Shown here piece by piece: positions 35,448 to 45,313 of a stretch of DNA of 64,000 bases. The stretch comes from JACMNW01 sp963708425 (GTDB taxonomy: Bacteria > Pseudomonadota > Alphaproteobacteria > Rhodobacterales > Rhodobacteraceae): NCBI GenBank assembly GCA_963708425.1, contig OY970206.1, forward strand, positions 3,596,001-3,660,000, in the 5' to 3' direction. Below the pieces are notes generated by a model. The model was not told the origin of the DNA, did not search any database, and worked only from the letters and a program-made list of their open reading frames with translations. The translations under genes and the position numbers were made by a program. Position 1 is the stretch's first letter. Every line of letters starts with the position of its first letter.

Positions 35448-36811
35448 TGGATGGCACGGTTCTGGTTGCCGATGATGACCGCACCATTCGTACGGTGCTG
35501 ACGCAGGCGCTGACCCGGGCGGGGTGCAAGGTGCATGCAACATCCAGCCTGATGACGCTGATGCGGTGGGTAGAGGAAGGCAAGGGCGATCTGGTGATCA
35601 CCGATGTAATGATGCCGGATGGGAACGGGTTGGAGACGTTACCACGGATCAGCAAACTGCGCCCTGGGCTGCCGGTGATCGTGATATCGGCGCAGAACAC
35701 CATCATGACGGCGATTCAGGCGGCCGAAGCGGAGGCTTATGATTACCTGCCAAAGCCGTTCGATCTGCCCGATCTGATGAAACGGTCGGCGCGCGCGCTG
35801 GATTTGAAAAGGCGCACGGCGGCCAAGCCAGCGGTGCCGCGCGAGGTGGGGGATGATCTGCCACTGGTCGGGCGGACGGCAGCGATGCAGGCGTTGTACC
35901 GGCTGGTGGCGCGGGTGATGAATACGGATTTGTCAGTGCTGATCACCGGGGAATCCGGCACGGGAAAATCGCTGATTGCGAAGGCAATCCATGACTTTTC
36001 TGACCGTCGCTCGCAACCATTTGTCGTGGTGCAGGTCAGCGATCTGGCGGGGATGGATGGGCCTGCATCACTGCTGCAGCGGGCGCGGGGCGGTAGTCTG
36101 GTGTTTGATGAGGTTGCCGATTACGACGATGACGCGCAGGCGCGGATTGTGCGAATGCTGGATATGCTGAACGACACTGCCCCCCGGATCATGGCGACCA
36201 GCCAAACTGACCTGACGGTGCGAATGGAAGCCGGGAATTTCCGTCAGGATTTGTACTATCGGCTGGGCGGCGTGGCCATTCAGGTGCCTTCTTTGCGCGA
36301 ACGCGTCGATGATATTCCACTGCTGGCCGACCACTTTTTGGCGCGCGGCGAGCGGGATATGGGCACGGCGCGCAGGCTTTCCAGCGATGCCCGCGATCTG
36401 GTGCGCGCCTATTCGTGGCCCGGCAATGTGCGGCAGTTGGAAAACACCCTGCGCCGACTGATGGTGACATCATCCGAAGCCGAGATCGCCCGCGCCGAAG
36501 TAGACGCTGTGCTGGGCAACCAGCCCGAGATGGAACCGTTGCGGGGCGGTGGCGAGGGTGAAAAGCTGTCGGCGTCGGTGGCGCGGCATTTGAAGCGCTA
36601 CTTCGATTTGCACGGCGGATCTTTGCCACCGGCGGGGGTTTACACCCGGATTTTGCGCGAGGTGGAACTGCCGTTGATCGAGATTGCATTGGACGCAACT
36701 GCCGGAAATCAGGCGAAATGTGCCGATCTGCTGGGGATCAATCGCAATACTTTGCGCAAGAAGATCACCGAGTTGGATATTCGCGTGACACGGCGACGCA
36801 AACTGATGTAA
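35447..36811 (+). CDS. ntrC: Response regulator NtrC without GAFTGA loop
   Basis: 454 aa. Receiver domain with phospho-acceptor Asp53 (LVITDVMMPDG) and Lys103 (YLPKPF). AAA+ domain with Walker A GESGTGKS (168-175) and Walker B 'GSLVFDE' (216-222). Where enhancer-binding proteins carry the sigma-54-contacting GAFTGA loop, this protein has only 'LAGMDGPASLLQRARGG', a deletion of the loop. C-terminal FIS-type helix-turn-helix (LIEIALDATAGNQAKCADLLGINRNTLRKKI). In R. capsulatus, NtrC with the same deletion activates sigma-70 polymerase, and the same is predicted here. Confidence 0.95.
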   Translation: MDGTVLVADDDRTIRTVLTQALTRAGCKVHATSSLMTLMRWVEEGKGDLVITDVMMPDGNGLETLPRISKLRPGLPVIVISAQNTIMTAIQAAEAEAYDYLPKPFDLPDLMKRSARALDLKRRTAAKPAVPREVGDDLPLVGRTAAMQALYRLVARVMNTDLSVLITGESGTGKSLIAKAIHDFSDRRSQPFVVVQVSDLAGMDGPASLLQRARGGSLVFDEVADYDDDAQARIVRMLDMLNDTAPRIMATSQTDLTVRMEAGNFRQDLYYRLGGVAIQVPSLRERVDDIPLLADHFLARGERDMGTARRLSSDARDLVRAYSWPGNVRQLENTLRRLMVTSSEAEIARAEVDAVLGNQPEMEPLRGGGEGEKLSASVARHLKRYFDLHGGSLPPAGVYTRILREVELPLIEIALDATAGNQAKCADLLGINRNTLRKKITELDIRVTRRRKLM

Positions 36812-36911
36812 AACCGCAACATCAAGCGTGTCTTCTGGGTTTATATGCGGTAGACATACAAGATGTGGCGGCACATTTGGCTGCCATTGGTGAATATGGG
36901 GGCCGGAACAC

Positions 36912-39200
36912 GTGCAAAGGGCTGCGCGCAGCAACACTTGGGTCAGGCTGATGCGTCTGCGGCGTTTGCGCATGGTGCAAACGGTGATGACGCTTGGGCT
37001 GGTGGTGCTTGGCCCGGTTTTGGTAGTTTCGACGTTCCTGGCGTTCGGGCCGTTCAGCCAAAATGCCAGCTCACCCGCACTGCGTTTGGTACTGTTGGCG
37101 GACTTGGTCTACGTTCTGGTTGTGGCCGCCCTTGTGTTGCAGCGGGTGGCGCGGATGGTCGCAGACCGGCGCAGCCAGTCAGCCGGATCGCGGCTGCATT
37201 TACGGCTGTCGGGGGTGTTTGCGCTGATCGCGCTGATCCCGACCGTGCTGGTGGCGGTGTTTGCGGTTCTGACGGTGAACGTGGGTCTTGAGGGCTGGTT
37301 TTCAGACCGGGTGCGGCAGGTGGTCGGCAATTCACTTTCGGCGGCAGAGGCCTATGAGGGTGAGCATCGGCAAGATCTGATCGAAGACGCGCTTAGTCTG
37401 GCGGGCTATTTGAACGTTGCCAAGCAATCGACGTTTTTCCTGCGGGATGATCAGCTGCGCCCGGTCTTAACGCAAGGTCAGGATGCTATTCAGCGCGGGT
37501 TGCGCGAGGCGTTCCTGATTGATGGCAATGGAGATCTGCAAACGCGGGGCGAAAAGTCGTATCTTTTCGATTTCGAAAAACCCTCTGCCGAGGAAATTGC
37601 ACGCGCCAAGGCCGGTGAAACGGTGATCATCCAAGACGGTGCAAATGACGAATTTCGGGCATTGGTGCATCTGGACGCCTATGCGGATCGGTATCTGTAC
37701 GTCTCGCGCAATGTGGACGGTAAAATTCTGGGTCTGCTAGACGAAACACAGGAAACCGTGAGGTTGTATCAGCAGTTGGAATCCGAACGCGGGCGGCTGC
37801 TGTTCGAATTCGGGCTGCTGTATCTGGGCTTTGCGATGATCCTGATTTTGGCTGCGGTATGGCTGGGCCTGTGGTTTGCCGAGCGGCTGGCGCGGCCAGT
37901 CGGGCGTTTGGCAGGGGCGGCGCAGCGGGTTGGTAGCGGGGACTTGGACGTTACTGTGCTGGAAGAAGAGGGCGACGACGAAATTGCCATGCTGGGGCGC
38001 ATCTTCAACCAGATGACACGCCAGTTGAAGGGCCAGCGCGAGGCGTTGGTGGAGGGGCACAACCAGACCGAACGGCGGCGCCGGTTGTTTGATTCTGTGC
38101 TGTCGTCGGTGACTGCCGGGGTGATTGGCCTTGATGCAGTAGGCAAGGTGGCGTTTGTGAACCGCGCCGCCGAACGCCTGCTGGATGTATCAGACGGCGC
38201 GACCGATTTGGCGCTTGATTTGGCGGTGCCGGAGTTTGCCGGCCTGTTTGAGCGGTTACGAGCCGGGTCCGGGGCTGCGGTGCAAGATGAGGTGCGGCTG
38301 GCGCGCAAGGGCAATCTGGAAAGCCTGCTGGTGCGTATGGCAGTGCGGACCAATGATGCGGGGAAGTTGGAAGGTTATGTTGTGGCCTTTGATGATGTGA
38401 CCCAACTGGTGTCGGCGCAGCGGATGGCCGCCTGGGGCGATGTGGCCCGGCGGATCGCGCATGAGATCAAGAACCCGCTGACGCCAATTCAGTTGTCGGC
38501 CGAACGGATCAAACGGAAGTTTCGGCCTTTGGTTGGGGATCAGGCCGATGATCTGGAGCAGTACGCGGATGTTATTATCCGGCAGACCAATGACTTGCGC
38601 CGCATTGTGGATGAGTTTTCAAAGTTTGCGCGAATGCCTGAACCTGATCGCCGCGAAGAAGATCTGACGACACTGGTGCGTGACGCGGTGCTGTTGCAGG
38701 AAAGCGGTCAACCCGAGGTGCGCTTTGTTTCGTCTTTGCTCGCGGAGCCATTGGTGCTTGATCTGGATGCAACGATGATTTCGCAGGCTTTGACGAACCT
38801 GATTAAGAATGCGGGTGAAGCCATTGAAACTAGGTTAGAAAAGGGTATTTCCGCAGACGCTAGGCCGGAAATACATGTGTCGATGAGCGTATCCGAGGTG
38901 GAAGCGGTGATCGAGATTGCCGATAACGGTATCGGACTTCCAGCCGACAGGGCCCGGCTGTTTGAGCCCTATGTGACCACGCGCGACAAGGGAACCGGGC
39001 TTGGGTTGCCCATTGTGAAGAAGATTATCGAGGAGCATGGCGGGACGTTGGCCTTGGTCGATGCGCCCGTCTTTGACGGCAATAGCCATGCAGGGGCGAT
39101 GGCGGTGATCCGCCTGCCCCGAACAGCCCGCCCGGCGCGCCCGCGCCCGGGAAAAGGCAACATGGCGGGCCGCAGCGAAACAGCCGGAGGACAGGTATAG
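36912..39200 (+). CDS. ntrY: Membrane sensor kinase NtrY
   Basis: 762 aa. Three N-terminal membrane segments before residue ~125, a periplasmic/extracytoplasmic region (~125-300), a fourth segment ('LLYLGFAMILILAAVWLGLWF'), then HAMP, PAS and kinase domains. H-box 'VARRIAHEIKNPLTPIQLSAERIKRKF', 'LTNLIKNAGEAIE', 'IADNGIGLP', 'TRDKGTGLGLPIVKKI'. Partner of NtrX 3 nt downstream. NtrY responds to nitrogen, redox or envelope conditions in different alphaproteobacteria. A separate promoter may lie in the 100-bp gap after ntrC. GTG start. Confidence 0.95.
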   Translation: MQRAARSNTWVRLMRLRRLRMVQTVMTLGLVVLGPVLVVSTFLAFGPFSQNASSPALRLVLLADLVYVLVVAALVLQRVARMVADRRSQSAGSRLHLRLSGVFALIALIPTVLVAVFAVLTVNVGLEGWFSDRVRQVVGNSLSAAEAYEGEHRQDLIEDALSLAGYLNVAKQSTFFLRDDQLRPVLTQGQDAIQRGLREAFLIDGNGDLQTRGEKSYLFDFEKPSAEEIARAKAGETVIIQDGANDEFRALVHLDAYADRYLYVSRNVDGKILGLLDETQETVRLYQQLESERGRLLFEFGLLYLGFAMILILAAVWLGLWFAERLARPVGRLAGAAQRVGSGDLDVTVLEEEGDDEIAMLGRIFNQMTRQLKGQREALVEGHNQTERRRRLFDSVLSSVTAGVIGLDAVGKVAFVNRAAERLLDVSDGATDLALDLAVPEFAGLFERLRAGSGAAVQDEVRLARKGNLESLLVRMAVRTNDAGKLEGYVVAFDDVTQLVSAQRMAAWGDVARRIAHEIKNPLTPIQLSAERIKRKFRPLVGDQADDLEQYADVIIRQTNDLRRIVDEFSKFARMPEPDRREEDLTTLVRDAVLLQESGQPEVRFVSSLLAEPLVLDLDATMISQALTNLIKNAGEAIETRLEKGISADARPEIHVSMSVSEVEAVIEIADNGIGLPADRARLFEPYVTTRDKGTGLGLPIVKKIIEEHGGTLALVDAPVFDGNSHAGAMAVIRLPRTARPARPRPGKGNMAGRSETAGGQV

Positions 39201-39203
39201 ATT

Positions 39204-40613
39204 ATGACAGGTATCCTAATTGTTGACGACGAGCGCGACATCCGCGAATTGATCGGCGATATCCTTAAGGACGAGGGTTATCCCGTTCGACTTGCAGGGA
39301 ATTCCGATGAATGCATGACCGAGATCAATGCCGATCCACCGGCGTTGATGATCCTTGATATCTGGCTGAAAGACAGCCGGATGGACGGGATTGATATTCT
39401 GAAAGTGGTCAAACGCGACAACCCGGACGTGCCAGTCGTTATTATTTCCGGGCATGGCAACATCGAAATCGCAGTCGCGGCGATCAAGCAAGGGGCTTAC
39501 GATTTTATCGAAAAGCCGTTCAACATTGACCAGTTGATGGTTGTTGTCTCCCGCGCGATGGAGACATCGCGGCTACGGCGCGAAAACAGCGAGTTGCGCC
39601 GGCGTGATGTGACCTCGACCGATATGCTGGGCAATTCGCCAGCGTTCAAATCGCTGCGTGCGCAGTTGGATAAGGTGACCAAATCCAACGGTCGGGTGAT
39701 GCTGACCGGCCCTGCGGGGTCTGGCAAGGAAATGGCGGCGCGGTTCATTCACGCCAATTCGAACCGGGCATCGGCGCCGTTCATATCGGTATCGTCGGCG
39801 GCTATTGAACCGGACCGGATGGAAGAGGTGCTGTTTGGCCGCGAAACGGCCGATCGGGGCGTCGAGCAGGGGCTGCTGGAACAGGCGCATGGTGGCGTGG
39901 TTTATTTCGATGAAGTGGCAGATATGCCGCTTGGGACGCAATCGAAAATCTTGCGGGTGCTGGTCGAACAGCAGTTCACCCGGCTGAACGGCGTTGACAA
40001 AGTGCGGGTTGATTTGCGGGTGATATCCTCGACGACGCACGATTTGCGCGGCGAGATTGGTCAGGGTCGGTTTCGGCAAGAGCTGTATGATCGGCTAAAT
40101 GTGGTGCCGATTGCCGTTCCGTCACTGGAAGAGCGGCGTGAGGACATCCCGGAGTTGACCAAGCATTTCGTCGATCTGTTCCACCGGACACAAGGTTTGC
40201 CAAACAGGGCGCTATCGACCGAGGCCGAGGCGATGCTGCAAACCATGCAGTGGCCCGGAAACGTGCGCCAATTGCGCAATGTGATCGAACGGGTGTTGAT
40301 CCTTGGGGATAGTGCTGGCGTGATCGAGGCGCGCGAATTGCCGGGGCAGGAAAGCACGGCGGATGCAGGTGGCCGGATGGTTCTGGGTGGCGCGATGGCG
40401 ACCTTGCCGCTGCGCGAGGCGCGCGAGTTGTTTGAGCGGGAATATCTGCTGACCCAGATCGGGCGTTTTGGCGGCAACATCAGCCGCACGGCAAGCTTTG
40501 TTGGCATGGAACGGTCGGCGCTGCACCGAAAGCTGAAATCGCTGGGGGTTGTGACAACAGCAAAAGCTGGTGCCAGGATTGCGCATCATGATGACGATGA
40601 TGACGATGTGTAA
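39204..40613 (+). CDS. ntrX: Response regulator NtrX
   Basis: 469 aa. Receiver with Asp52 (LMILDIWLKDSRMDG), AAA+ domain with Walker A GPAGSGKE (169-176) and Walker B 'GVVYFDEVAD'. In place of GAFTGA it has 'VLFGRETADRGVEQGLLEQAHGG', the NtrX-type divergent loop. FIS-type DNA-binding domain with 'QIGRFGGNISRTASFVGMERSALHRKLKSLG', and an acidic His/Asp tail (HHDDDDDDV). Relatives regulate envelope, respiration or nitrogen genes; sigma-54 use is doubtful. Co-transcribed with ntrY. Confidence 0.95.
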   Translation: MTGILIVDDERDIRELIGDILKDEGYPVRLAGNSDECMTEINADPPALMILDIWLKDSRMDGIDILKVVKRDNPDVPVVIISGHGNIEIAVAAIKQGAYDFIEKPFNIDQLMVVVSRAMETSRLRRENSELRRRDVTSTDMLGNSPAFKSLRAQLDKVTKSNGRVMLTGPAGSGKEMAARFIHANSNRASAPFISVSSAAIEPDRMEEVLFGRETADRGVEQGLLEQAHGGVVYFDEVADMPLGTQSKILRVLVEQQFTRLNGVDKVRVDLRVISSTTHDLRGEIGQGRFRQELYDRLNVVPIAVPSLEERREDIPELTKHFVDLFHRTQGLPNRALSTEAEAMLQTMQWPGNVRQLRNVIERVLILGDSAGVIEARELPGQESTADAGGRMVLGGAMATLPLREARELFEREYLLTQIGRFGGNISRTASFVGMERSALHRKLKSLGVVTTAKAGARIAHHDDDDDDV

Positions 40614-40713
40614 AACCTGCGCTGATTGACCTGACCCGCTGCATCTGCGAAGGAATGACGCCTGAACTGGGCGTCAATGCTTGGCCGTTTGGCCCAAACC
40701 AAAGAGGCGGACG

Positions 40714-42093
40714 ATGAAGGTGATCATCTGTGGCGCGGGCCAGGTGGGTTGGCAGATTGCCCGCCATCTGTCGGGCGAAAATAATGATGTCACTGTGGTT
40801 GACAGCAATGCAGACCTGATCCGCCGTGCGACAGAAACCCTTGATGTTCGGGGGGTTGTGGGGTTTTCTTCATATCCTGATGTGCTGGCGCGTGCGGGCG
40901 CGCGCGACGCTGATATGATTATTGCGGCGACTTATTCTGATGAGGTGAACATGGTCACCTGTCAGGTTGCGCGATCTGTCTTCAATGTGCGCCGGACGAT
41001 TGCCCGGCTGCGCAGCCAGAATTACCAAGACCCGCTGTATTCAGAACTGTTCGGTCGTGATCATCTGCCGATTGATGTCATCATCAGCCCGGAGCGGGAA
41101 GTTGCTGAAGCCGCCCTGCAACGGCTGGCTGCCCCGGCGACGTTTGACAGCGAAAGCTTCATGGGTGGCAAGGCGCAACTTTTGGGGCTGGCGTTGGATG
41201 AAGATTGTCCGGTGCTGAACACGCCGCTGCGGGAATTGAATGAGCTGTTTTCCACGCTGCGGGCGATTGTTGTGGGGGTGCGGCGTGGCGCGCGGCTGTT
41301 TGCACCGGATGCCACGGATGAGTTGTACGACGGTGATCAGGTTTACATTTTCAGCCATTCGGAAGACATCAACAGATCGCTGGAAATCTTTGGAAAGAAA
41401 GCGAAAAAGCAGGAACGAATTGTTATTATTGGTGGGGGCAATGTGGGCCTAGGGGTGGCCCGCGCGCTGGAGGCTCGGACTGACCGGGTACGCGCCAAGA
41501 TCATCGAGATTGACCGCGCGCAGGCAGAGCGGTCTGCCGACCAGTTGCAGCGCACTATTGTTCTGCACGGCGACGGCATGGACATGGATATCCTGATGGA
41601 GGCCAGCATCGATAAAGCCGATGCCGTGTTGGCTGTGACCGATGACGACAAGACCAATCTGCTGGTATCGGTGCGGGCGAAACAGGCGGGTTGTCAAATG
41701 GCGATTGCTTTGGTCAACGATCCAACACTGGCACCACTGATGGGGCCGTTGGATATTGACGCCTATATCAACCCACGTGCGACCACAGTAAGCTCTATTC
41801 TGCGGCATATCCGGCATGGGCGAGTGCGCGCAATTTATTCGATTGGCGATGCCGAAGCGGAGGTGATCGAGGCGCAGGTGCTTAGTACCTCGCCAATTTC
41901 GGGCCGTTTGATCCGCGAGATCGAGTTTCCAGAGGGCGTGCTGGTGGGGGCGGTGATGAAAGCCGAAAAGGTCATCAAGCCTACGGCGGACCTTCGGATT
42001 GACGCGGGCGACACGATTGCGCTGTTTGCGATGGCGGCGGACATACCCGAAGTAGAACGGCTGCTTCAGGTTACGATAGACTTTTCGCAATGA
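40714..42093 (+). CDS. trkA: TrkA, regulatory NAD-binding subunit of Trk potassium uptake
   Basis: 459 aa with two RCK repeats, each an N-terminal Rossmann domain ('MKVIICGAGQVGWQIARHLSGENNDVTVVD' and 'RIVIIGGGNVGLGVARALEARTDRVRAKIIE') and a C-terminal ligand domain. It binds NADH/NAD and gates the TrkH channel from the cytoplasmic face. The ATG at 40714 has AGAGG upstream; the frame upstream of it is not family-like. It overlaps trkH by 4 nt. Confidence 0.95.
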   Translation: MKVIICGAGQVGWQIARHLSGENNDVTVVDSNADLIRRATETLDVRGVVGFSSYPDVLARAGARDADMIIAATYSDEVNMVTCQVARSVFNVRRTIARLRSQNYQDPLYSELFGRDHLPIDVIISPEREVAEAALQRLAAPATFDSESFMGGKAQLLGLALDEDCPVLNTPLRELNELFSTLRAIVVGVRRGARLFAPDATDELYDGDQVYIFSHSEDINRSLEIFGKKAKKQERIVIIGGGNVGLGVARALEARTDRVRAKIIEIDRAQAERSADQLQRTIVLHGDGMDMDILMEASIDKADAVLAVTDDDKTNLLVSVRAKQAGCQMAIALVNDPTLAPLMGPLDIDAYINPRATTVSSILRHIRHGRVRAIYSIGDAEAEVIEAQVLSTSPISGRLIREIEFPEGVLVGAVMKAEKVIKPTADLRIDAGDTIALFAMAADIPEVERLLQVTIDFSQ

Positions 42094-43595
42094 TCTTTCT
42101 GCGCCGCCTGCTGGATTTGCCGTTGATGGTGATTTTGATGGGAATTGGTGCTGCTGCGATGTATTTGCCTGCGGCACATGCCCTTGCCCTGCGCCAGCAT
42201 GCGGTGGCGCGGGCATTTTTCTATTCTGGCACCGTGCTGTTGATCCTTGTGGCGATGATAGCGATTGCGACGGCAAGCTACCGCGCCCGCAATCAGGCAC
42301 AAAGCCAGCTTGCGTCAGTGATCGGGGCCTATCTGGTGCTGCCGGTGCTGCTGGCGGTGCCGGTGCATCAGGCGCTGCCAGGGTTGAGTTTCGGCGATGC
42401 CTGGTTCGAAATGCTGTCGTGCTTTACCACCACCGGTGCGACGTTGTTTGAAACGCCTGGTGCGCTGGCCCCGCCGATCCATTTCTGGCGGTCTTTGGTG
42501 GGCTGGCTGGGCGGTTTCTACATTCTTCTGACAACGTTGTCGGTGCTGGCCCCGATGGGGCTTGGCGGGGTTGAGTTGTTTGGCGGGCGCGCGCCGTCAC
42601 GGGCTGGCGGCGGTGTACAGATCACCCGAATTGCCGAGCCTGCGTCGCGGGTCATCCACTTTTCCACGCAACTGTTTCCCGCTTATGCAGGGCTGACGCT
42701 GCTACTGTGGGTGGCGCTGTTGTTGGCTGGTGATTCCGCGTTGATAGCACTGTGTCACGCGATGGGCACGTTATCGACCAGCGGCATATCACCGTTGACC
42801 GGCCTGAATGGAACTGCGTCCGGGGTTGCCGGGGAGGTGATGATTTTTGTGTTTCTTGGGCTTGCGGTGACGCATCGGCTTTGGCCGGGGGCGGGAATGG
42901 CGGATCGGACATTGCGTATTTGGCGCGATCCGGAATTGCGCTTGGCGCTGGCCATTCTTGCTGCAATCGCGGCGGCTTTGGTGCTGCGTCATTTAGTTTT
43001 GGCCGCCGATAGTGAAAGTCTCCGAACTACCGCAACTTGGGCGCGGGCCGTCTGGGGGGCGGTTTTCACGTCGCTGTCGTTTCTGACGACGACGGGATAT
43101 CAGTCGACAGCCTGGCCGGACCTTGGCCCTGCCGGCATGATATTGCTGGGGCCAGTGATCATTGGCGGCGGTGCGGCCACCACGGCGGGCGGAATCAAAC
43201 TGCTACGGATCTATGCGCTTTTGCGCCATGGCGAGCGGGAACTGGAACGCATCGTGCATCCGCATTCCATCGGCGGGCACGGGCCAGTGGCAAGGCGGCT
43301 GAGACGTGAAGGGGCGTATCTGGCATGGATATTCTTCATGATTTTTGGCCTGTCCATAGCGATGATTACTGCGGCATTGACGTTGACCGGGCTTGACTTT
43401 GAGCAGGCACTGGTGCTGGGCATCGCCAGCCTCAGCACGACGGGACAGCTGGCTGCTGTATTCGGTGATACGCCGATCAGCTATGCCGAGCTAAGTCTTT
43501 TTCCCAAGGCAATTCTGGGCGCCGCTATGGTGCTGGGTCGGTTGGAAATACTGGCAATTTTTGCCGTGCTGGTGCCAAAAGACTGGGTGCGATAA
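42090..43595 (+). CDS. trkH: TrkH-family potassium uptake channel
   Basis: 501 aa integral membrane protein. The four pore loops with selectivity-filter Gly residues are visible: SCFTTTGATLFET, GTLSTSGISPLTG, FLTTTGYQSTAWP and 'ASLSTTGQLAAVFG'. 'GGGAATTAGGIKLLRI' is the conserved segment next to the third filter. It takes up K+ together with the overlapping TrkA. Confidence 0.93.
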   Translation: MIFLRRLLDLPLMVILMGIGAAAMYLPAAHALALRQHAVARAFFYSGTVLLILVAMIAIATASYRARNQAQSQLASVIGAYLVLPVLLAVPVHQALPGLSFGDAWFEMLSCFTTTGATLFETPGALAPPIHFWRSLVGWLGGFYILLTTLSVLAPMGLGGVELFGGRAPSRAGGGVQITRIAEPASRVIHFSTQLFPAYAGLTLLLWVALLLAGDSALIALCHAMGTLSTSGISPLTGLNGTASGVAGEVMIFVFLGLAVTHRLWPGAGMADRTLRIWRDPELRLALAILAAIAAALVLRHLVLAADSESLRTTATWARAVWGAVFTSLSFLTTTGYQSTAWPDLGPAGMILLGPVIIGGGAATTAGGIKLLRIYALLRHGERELERIVHPHSIGGHGPVARRLRREGAYLAWIFFMIFGLSIAMITAALTLTGLDFEQALVLGIASLSTTGQLAAVFGDTPISYAELSLFPKAILGAAMVLGRLEILAIFAVLVPKDWVR

Positions 43596-43723
43596 GCAGG
43601 ACAGTGCATTTGCAGAATTTGGGGCTGGAATCTCTGCCAATCCCGCCCCATACTTAGCAGCACCTTTGGGGATAGGCCGAAGGTCGGGGACATCAACCAG
43701 AACAAAAAAAGGCAAAAGAAAAA

Positions 43724-43957
43724 ATGGCTGCCGATAAGCAAAATTTGCAAGATGCATTCCTAAATCATGTTCGCAAAGCCAAGGTTCCGGTCACGATCTT
43801 TCTGATCAATGGCGTAAAACTTCAGGGCGTCATTACGTGGTTTGATAATTTCTGCGTGCTGCTGCGCCGCGATGGTCAATCGCAACTGGTCTATAAACAT
43901 GCGATATCGACCATCATGCCGGGCGCGCCGATCAGCCTGTATGAAGGTGAAGACTAA
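43724..43957 (+). CDS. hfq: RNA chaperone Hfq
   Basis: 77 aa, the short form usual in alphaproteobacteria. Sm1: 'QDAFLNHVRKAKVPVTIFLINGVKLQGVITWFDNFCVLL'; Sm2: 'QLVYKHAISTIMP'. It forms a hexamer that pairs small RNAs with mRNAs. The 128-bp leader after trkH contains a stem, ACCTTTGG with CCGAAGGT (around 43660-43685), and an A-rich stretch before the ATG. hflX follows, possibly overlapping the hfq stop. Confidence 0.97.
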   Translation: MAADKQNLQDAFLNHVRKAKVPVTIFLINGVKLQGVITWFDNFCVLLRRDGQSQLVYKHAISTIMPGAPISLYEGED

Positions 43958-44004
43958 TTTCCGATACTCAAGACGAGGATGACGATGATGATGCCGCATT
44001 TGAT

Positions 44005-45294
44005 GTGGCACCTGACGGTATGCACAGCACGCAAGCTGAGGCGATGCGTGCTTATGTGCTGCATCCGGACCTGAAGTCGGACCGGTCGCGACGTCTGCCC
44101 GAGCATGGTTTGGCCGAGGCGGTGTCGTTGGCTGCGGCGTTGCCGAACATGGAGGTTGTCGGGGCCGAAGTGGTGCGGCTGGCGCGATTACAGCCCGGCT
44201 TGTTGTTTGGCAGCGGCAAAGTTGAAGACCTGAAGGCGCGGTTTCATGATTTGGGCGTGGGGTTGGTTCTGGTTGATGGGTCGGTATCGCCGGTGCAGCA
44301 ACGCAATCTGGAAAAGGAATGGGGCGTTAAACTGTTGGACCGAACCGGTCTGATATTGGAGATTTTTGCCGATCGCGCGCGCACCCGCGAAGGTGTGTTG
44401 CAGGTGGAATTGGCCGCCCTTAGCTATCAGCGCACCCGGTTGGTACGGGCCTGGACACACTTGGAGCGGCAGCGTGGCGGCTTTGGTTTTGTTGGCGGCC
44501 CCGGTGAGACGCAGATCGAATCTGACCGCCGGGCCATTGATGATCAGGTGATCCGCATCAAGCGGCAGTTGGACAAAGTAGTGAAAACCCGTGAGTTGCA
44601 CCGTGCGTCGCGGCGCAAAGTGCCGTTCCCGCTGGTGGCCTTGGTCGGCTATACCAACGCCGGGAAATCGACGCTGTTCAACCGGATGACTGGCGCGGAT
44701 GTGCTGGCGAAAGACATGTTGTTTGCCACGCTTGACCCGACGATGCGCGGCATTACCCTGCCGTCCGGGCGCAAGGTGATTGCGTCTGATACAGTTGGGT
44801 TCATCTCTGACCTGCCGACGCAGTTGGTTGCTGCCTTTCGGGCGACGCTGGAAGAAGTGCTGGAGGCTGATCTGATCTTGCACGTGCGCGACATTTCGCA
44901 TCCTGAAAGCGCTGAACAAGCAGCGGATGTGGCAGACATTCTGGCCAATCTAGGGGTTAAGGCCACCACGCCGATGATCGAGGTCTGGAACAAGCTGGAT
45001 CTGGTGGAACCAAGTTTGAAGGCGTCTTTGGTGGCGCAGTCGGCGGGGATCAACGGCGTTCACGCAATATCGGCAGTAACGGGTGAAGGGCTGGATGCTT
45101 TGCTGGCGGCGATTTCGCAGCATCTGGATGATGAGAAAACCGATATCACCTTGATGCTGGGCTTTGCCGATGGCCGCAAGCGGGCTTGGCTGCATGGCGA
45201 GGGCGTGGTTCAGCGCGAGCATCAGGACGACACCGGATATCGGCTTGAGGTGCGGTGGACCGCGCGACAGGCAGCGCGTTACACCGCGCTGTAA
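44005..45294 (+). CDS. hflX: GTPase HflX
   Basis: 429 aa from GTG 44005 (another candidate is ATG 44020). Ribosome-associated GTPase that rescues or splits stalled ribosomes. N-terminal HflX domain (RTGLILEIFADRARTREGVLQVELAAL and FVGGPGETQIESDRR), then the G domain: G1 'GYTNAGKSTLFN', G3 'DTVGFI', G4 'NKLD', G5 'ISAVTGEGL'. The frame stays open upstream through a very acidic stretch (DEDDDDD) to an ATT at 43957 that overlaps the hfq stop (TAATT) and has AAGGTG 7 nt before it, so the true start may be there. Confidence 0.93.
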   Translation: MAPDGMHSTQAEAMRAYVLHPDLKSDRSRRLPEHGLAEAVSLAAALPNMEVVGAEVVRLARLQPGLLFGSGKVEDLKARFHDLGVGLVLVDGSVSPVQQRNLEKEWGVKLLDRTGLILEIFADRARTREGVLQVELAALSYQRTRLVRAWTHLERQRGGFGFVGGPGETQIESDRRAIDDQVIRIKRQLDKVVKTRELHRASRRKVPFPLVALVGYTNAGKSTLFNRMTGADVLAKDMLFATLDPTMRGITLPSGRKVIASDTVGFISDLPTQLVAAFRATLEEVLEADLILHVRDISHPESAEQAADVADILANLGVKATTPMIEVWNKLDLVEPSLKASLVAQSAGINGVHAISAVTGEGLDALLAAISQHLDDEKTDITLMLGFADGRKRAWLHGEGVVQREHQDDTGYRLEVRWTARQAARYTAL

Positions 45295-45313
45295 CGGGCT
45301 TGCGGACAGCTAA

